A DNA stretch of 6,008 nt from Haloferacaceae archaeon (lineage in GTDB: Archaea; Halobacteriota; Halobacteria; Halobacteriales; Haloferacaceae), in assembly GCA_018609965.1 (NCBI GenBank), contig JAHENP010000071.1, positions 1-6,008 of the forward strand. The letters are read 5' to 3'. Position numbers and translations under genes: made by a program. Below are positions 4,840 to 6,008 of the stretch, piece by piece (within the stretch, counting starts at the first letter, position 1; each line of letters begins with the position of its first letter). Under the pieces are notes generated by a model. It ran no database searches. It was not told where the DNA came from and worked only from the letters and a program-made list of their open reading frames with translations.

Positions 4840-5652
4840 TCAGATCGGGGAGTTGATCGTCCCGAAGTACACCTGCCACGCGAGCACGGACTTCGCGACC
4901 AGACTCAACAGGACGTACACCTTCTCGCCGAAGAGATACTCGCGCCACGGGCCGATCTCCAGATACTGCAGCGCCATGTTCGCGGCGAAGAGATTGAAGA
5001 ACACGAAGATCGACGCGTAGATGTAGATCACGAACGTCGGGAACTGCCCGTCGCTGGCGGTGACGGTGCCGACGAACGTCACGCCGATCACGAGCCACGG
5101 GACGATCCCCGCCAGACAGCCGACCCAGTAGGGTGTCCAGTCTGTCTCCGTCCGCGACTCGTTGCGTTGCTCCATCAACAGTCCCGCGAGGTTCATCACC
5201 GCCACGAGCCCGAACAGGGCCGCGAGGGTTCCCAGGTCCCACACGCCCGCCAACATCCCGATGACGACGATCATCAGCGACGCGCTGACGGCGTACTCGT
5301 ACCAGCGGTACGGGTTCATCCCCCTGTCGAGGTAGTCGACGTAGCTGTCGTATCTGACCGTCGAGACGACCGTGTGGGCGGTCGCGGAGACGAACAGGAA
5401 CCCCGCGACGAGCAGTGGGAGGTTGGCGTCGACGAACGTCACTGTCTCAGGAGCGATCGTCTCTGTTGCGGGGTCGAACCCGTACCGGGTACGCGTCACG
5501 GGCCATAACACGCTCCCGGCGAGTGCGACCATCGCGACCCCCTGGAGCGCGTGGAGTACTGCCATCACGGCGTTCCAGAGCCTGAGTCGGGTCCCGCGTG
5601 CGCCCGTCACCTCGCTGGTCTCGGCCGTCGCTGTCGCGTCACTGGTTGCCAT
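4840..5652 (-). CDS. Heliorhodopsin (retinal-binding seven-helix photoreceptor)
   Basis: Heliorhodopsins bind all-trans retinal through a lysine in helix 7. They sit in the membrane with the N-terminus inside, opposite to type 1 rhodopsins, and most do not pump ions. The 270-residue protein has seven hydrophobic segments (about 28-50, 78-100, 115-136, 139-160, 173-195, 205-230, 243-265) and a long first outer loop (51-77), a family trait. Helix 7 reads LLSLVAKSVLAWQVYFGT with K254 as the Schiff-base lysine. Helix 3 has NPYRWYEYAVSASLMI with E119 as counterion. H34, H93 and S250 line up with H23, H80 and S237 of the reference heliorhodopsin 48C12 at nearly constant offset (11-13), as do E119 with E107 and K254 with K241. 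ATG 5652 has a TATA-like box at -27. Its N-terminus is Thr/Ala/Ser-rich. Neighbours do not reveal its signalling partner, and no retinal-synthesis gene is in view. Confidence 0.93.
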   Translation of the reverse strand: MATSDATATAETSEVTGARGTRLRLWNAVMAVLHALQGVAMVALAGSVLWPVTRTRYGFDPATETIAPETVTFVDANLPLLVAGFLFVSATAHTVVSTVRYDSYVDYLDRGMNPYRWYEYAVSASLMIVVIGMLAGVWDLGTLAALFGLVAVMNLAGLLMEQRNESRTETDWTPYWVGCLAGIVPWLVIGVTFVGTVTASDGQFPTFVIYIYASIFVFFNLFAANMALQYLEIGPWREYLFGEKVYVLLSLVAKSVLAWQVYFGTINSPI

Positions 5653-5675
5653 TCCGACAGTTCGGGCCGCGGGAC

Positions 5676-5683
5676 TGATACGT
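5676..5683 (-). promoter_or_regulatory. Candidate TATA box of the heliorhodopsin gene
   Basis: The minus strand reads ACGTATCA, centred about 27 nt before the heliorhodopsin ATG, with no Shine-Dalgarno between. This predicts a leaderless mRNA made independently of the gene upstream, which ends 81 nt before the ATG. Confidence 0.55.
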
Positions 5684-5733
5684 CTGTGGGCCGCCGGGTC
5701 GACAACAGCGGAAAGAACGGAGAGCGATCGGAG

Positions 5734-6008
5734 CTACTCCGGGCCGGCGTACCCGTCGACACCGGCACCCCGCTCGGTGTCGGTGCGGTCGGCGCCAGAG
5801 CGGGTGGCGTCGGCTGCCGCTCTGTCGGCGACTGCGGTGGCGGCCTCGCCGTCACCGCGACCGGCGCGTCGATCTTCGTGCGTGGGCGTCTCGACGACGG
5901 TGAACAGGAGGTCGACGAGCACGTTCACCGTCTTCCGTTGCTCGGTGGGCGTGACCTCGTAGGCCGCGCCGGTCTCGCTGAATCCGGGAACCACCGCGGT
6001 CAGGTCCC
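5734..6008 (-). CDS. C-terminal part of an unrecognised protein, start beyond the window
   Basis: The frame is open to the window end; 90 residues are visible, ending in TAG (5734-5736). The first half, LTAVVPGFSETGAAYEVTP then EQRKTVNVLVDLLFTVVETP, looks like the end of a folded domain: a strand, a turn with aromatic residues, then an amphipathic helix. From about visible residue 46 the sequence is low-complexity Ala, Arg, Asp, Glu, Gly and Thr, ending GAGVDGYAGPE, probably a disordered tail. A GTG at 5992-5994 could begin a shorter protein, but the frame continues upstream in the same style, so a longer gene is more likely. I do not recognise the family and assign no function. It lies 81 nt upstream of heliorhodopsin on the same strand, so read-through into that gene is possible. 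Confidence 0.65.
   Translation of the reverse strand, partial: DLTAVVPGFSETGAAYEVTPTEQRKTVNVLVDLLFTVVETPTHEDRRAGRGDGEAATAVADRAAADATRSGADRTDTERGAGVDGYAGPE

Noticed and set aside
4840..5652. Type 1 (bacteriorhodopsin or halorhodopsin-like) ion pump
   Set aside because: The helix 3 and helix 7 sequences (NPYRWYEYAVSASLM, AKSVLAWQVYFGT) lack the type 1 pump motif pattern such as Arg-Tyr-x-x-Trp with DTD or TSA and DVxxK, and they match heliorhodopsin positions instead.
1..6008. CRISPR arrays, tRNA or rRNA genes, insertion sequences, toxin-antitoxin or defence islands
   Set aside because: No regularly spaced repeats, no cloverleaf-like segment ending in a conserved T-arm, no transposase motif and no terminal inverted repeats were seen on reading both strands.

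Overview
The window reads as the chromosome of a halophilic archaeon (class Halobacteria). The evidence is very high GC with strong third-position G/C bias, acidic soluble proteins, TATA-like boxes placed about 26-28 nt before start codons (leaderless transcripts), and typical haloarchaeal versions of SecD, SecF and a small two-CPxCG zinc protein. No rRNA, tRNA, CRISPR array, insertion sequence, integrase or phage gene is visible.

Layout from left to right. Bases 1-2377, minus strand, hold the protein-export pair secF-secD. secF comes first and overlaps secD by 4 nt (GTGA); the C-terminal end of secD runs off the left edge. Just upstream on the same strand is a 60-residue zinc-ribbon micro-protein (2468-2650). 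Bases 2724-2974, plus strand, are the decayed C-terminal end of an AtoE/TIGR00366-type short-chain fatty acid transporter, broken by two single-base frameshifts. A rhomboid intramembrane serine protease follows (3072-3707, +), then a 52-residue very acidic protein starting MCHH (3826-3984, +) behind a promoter rich in perfect palindromes. Next come a hairpin and T-run terminator and a class I SAM-dependent methyltransferase (4143-4781, +). Convergent to it is a heliorhodopsin (4840-5652, -), a retinal-binding seven-helix protein with its Schiff-base lysine and counterion in place. The right edge holds the C-terminal part of an unrecognised gene on the minus strand (5734 to beyond 6008).

How the genes work together. 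Only secF and secD form a clear functional unit, the auxiliary membrane complex of Sec translocation, whose large outward-facing domains are thought to help pull substrates out of the translocon. The other genes look like separate units, each with its own promoter or spacing. Four starts (zinc protein, secF, methyltransferase, heliorhodopsin) have a TATA-like element at the leaderless distance, which also supports the chosen start codons. I see no multi-gene defence or biosynthetic system. The most notable items are the haloarchaeal heliorhodopsin, the transporter remnant and the palindromic control region of the MCHH gene.
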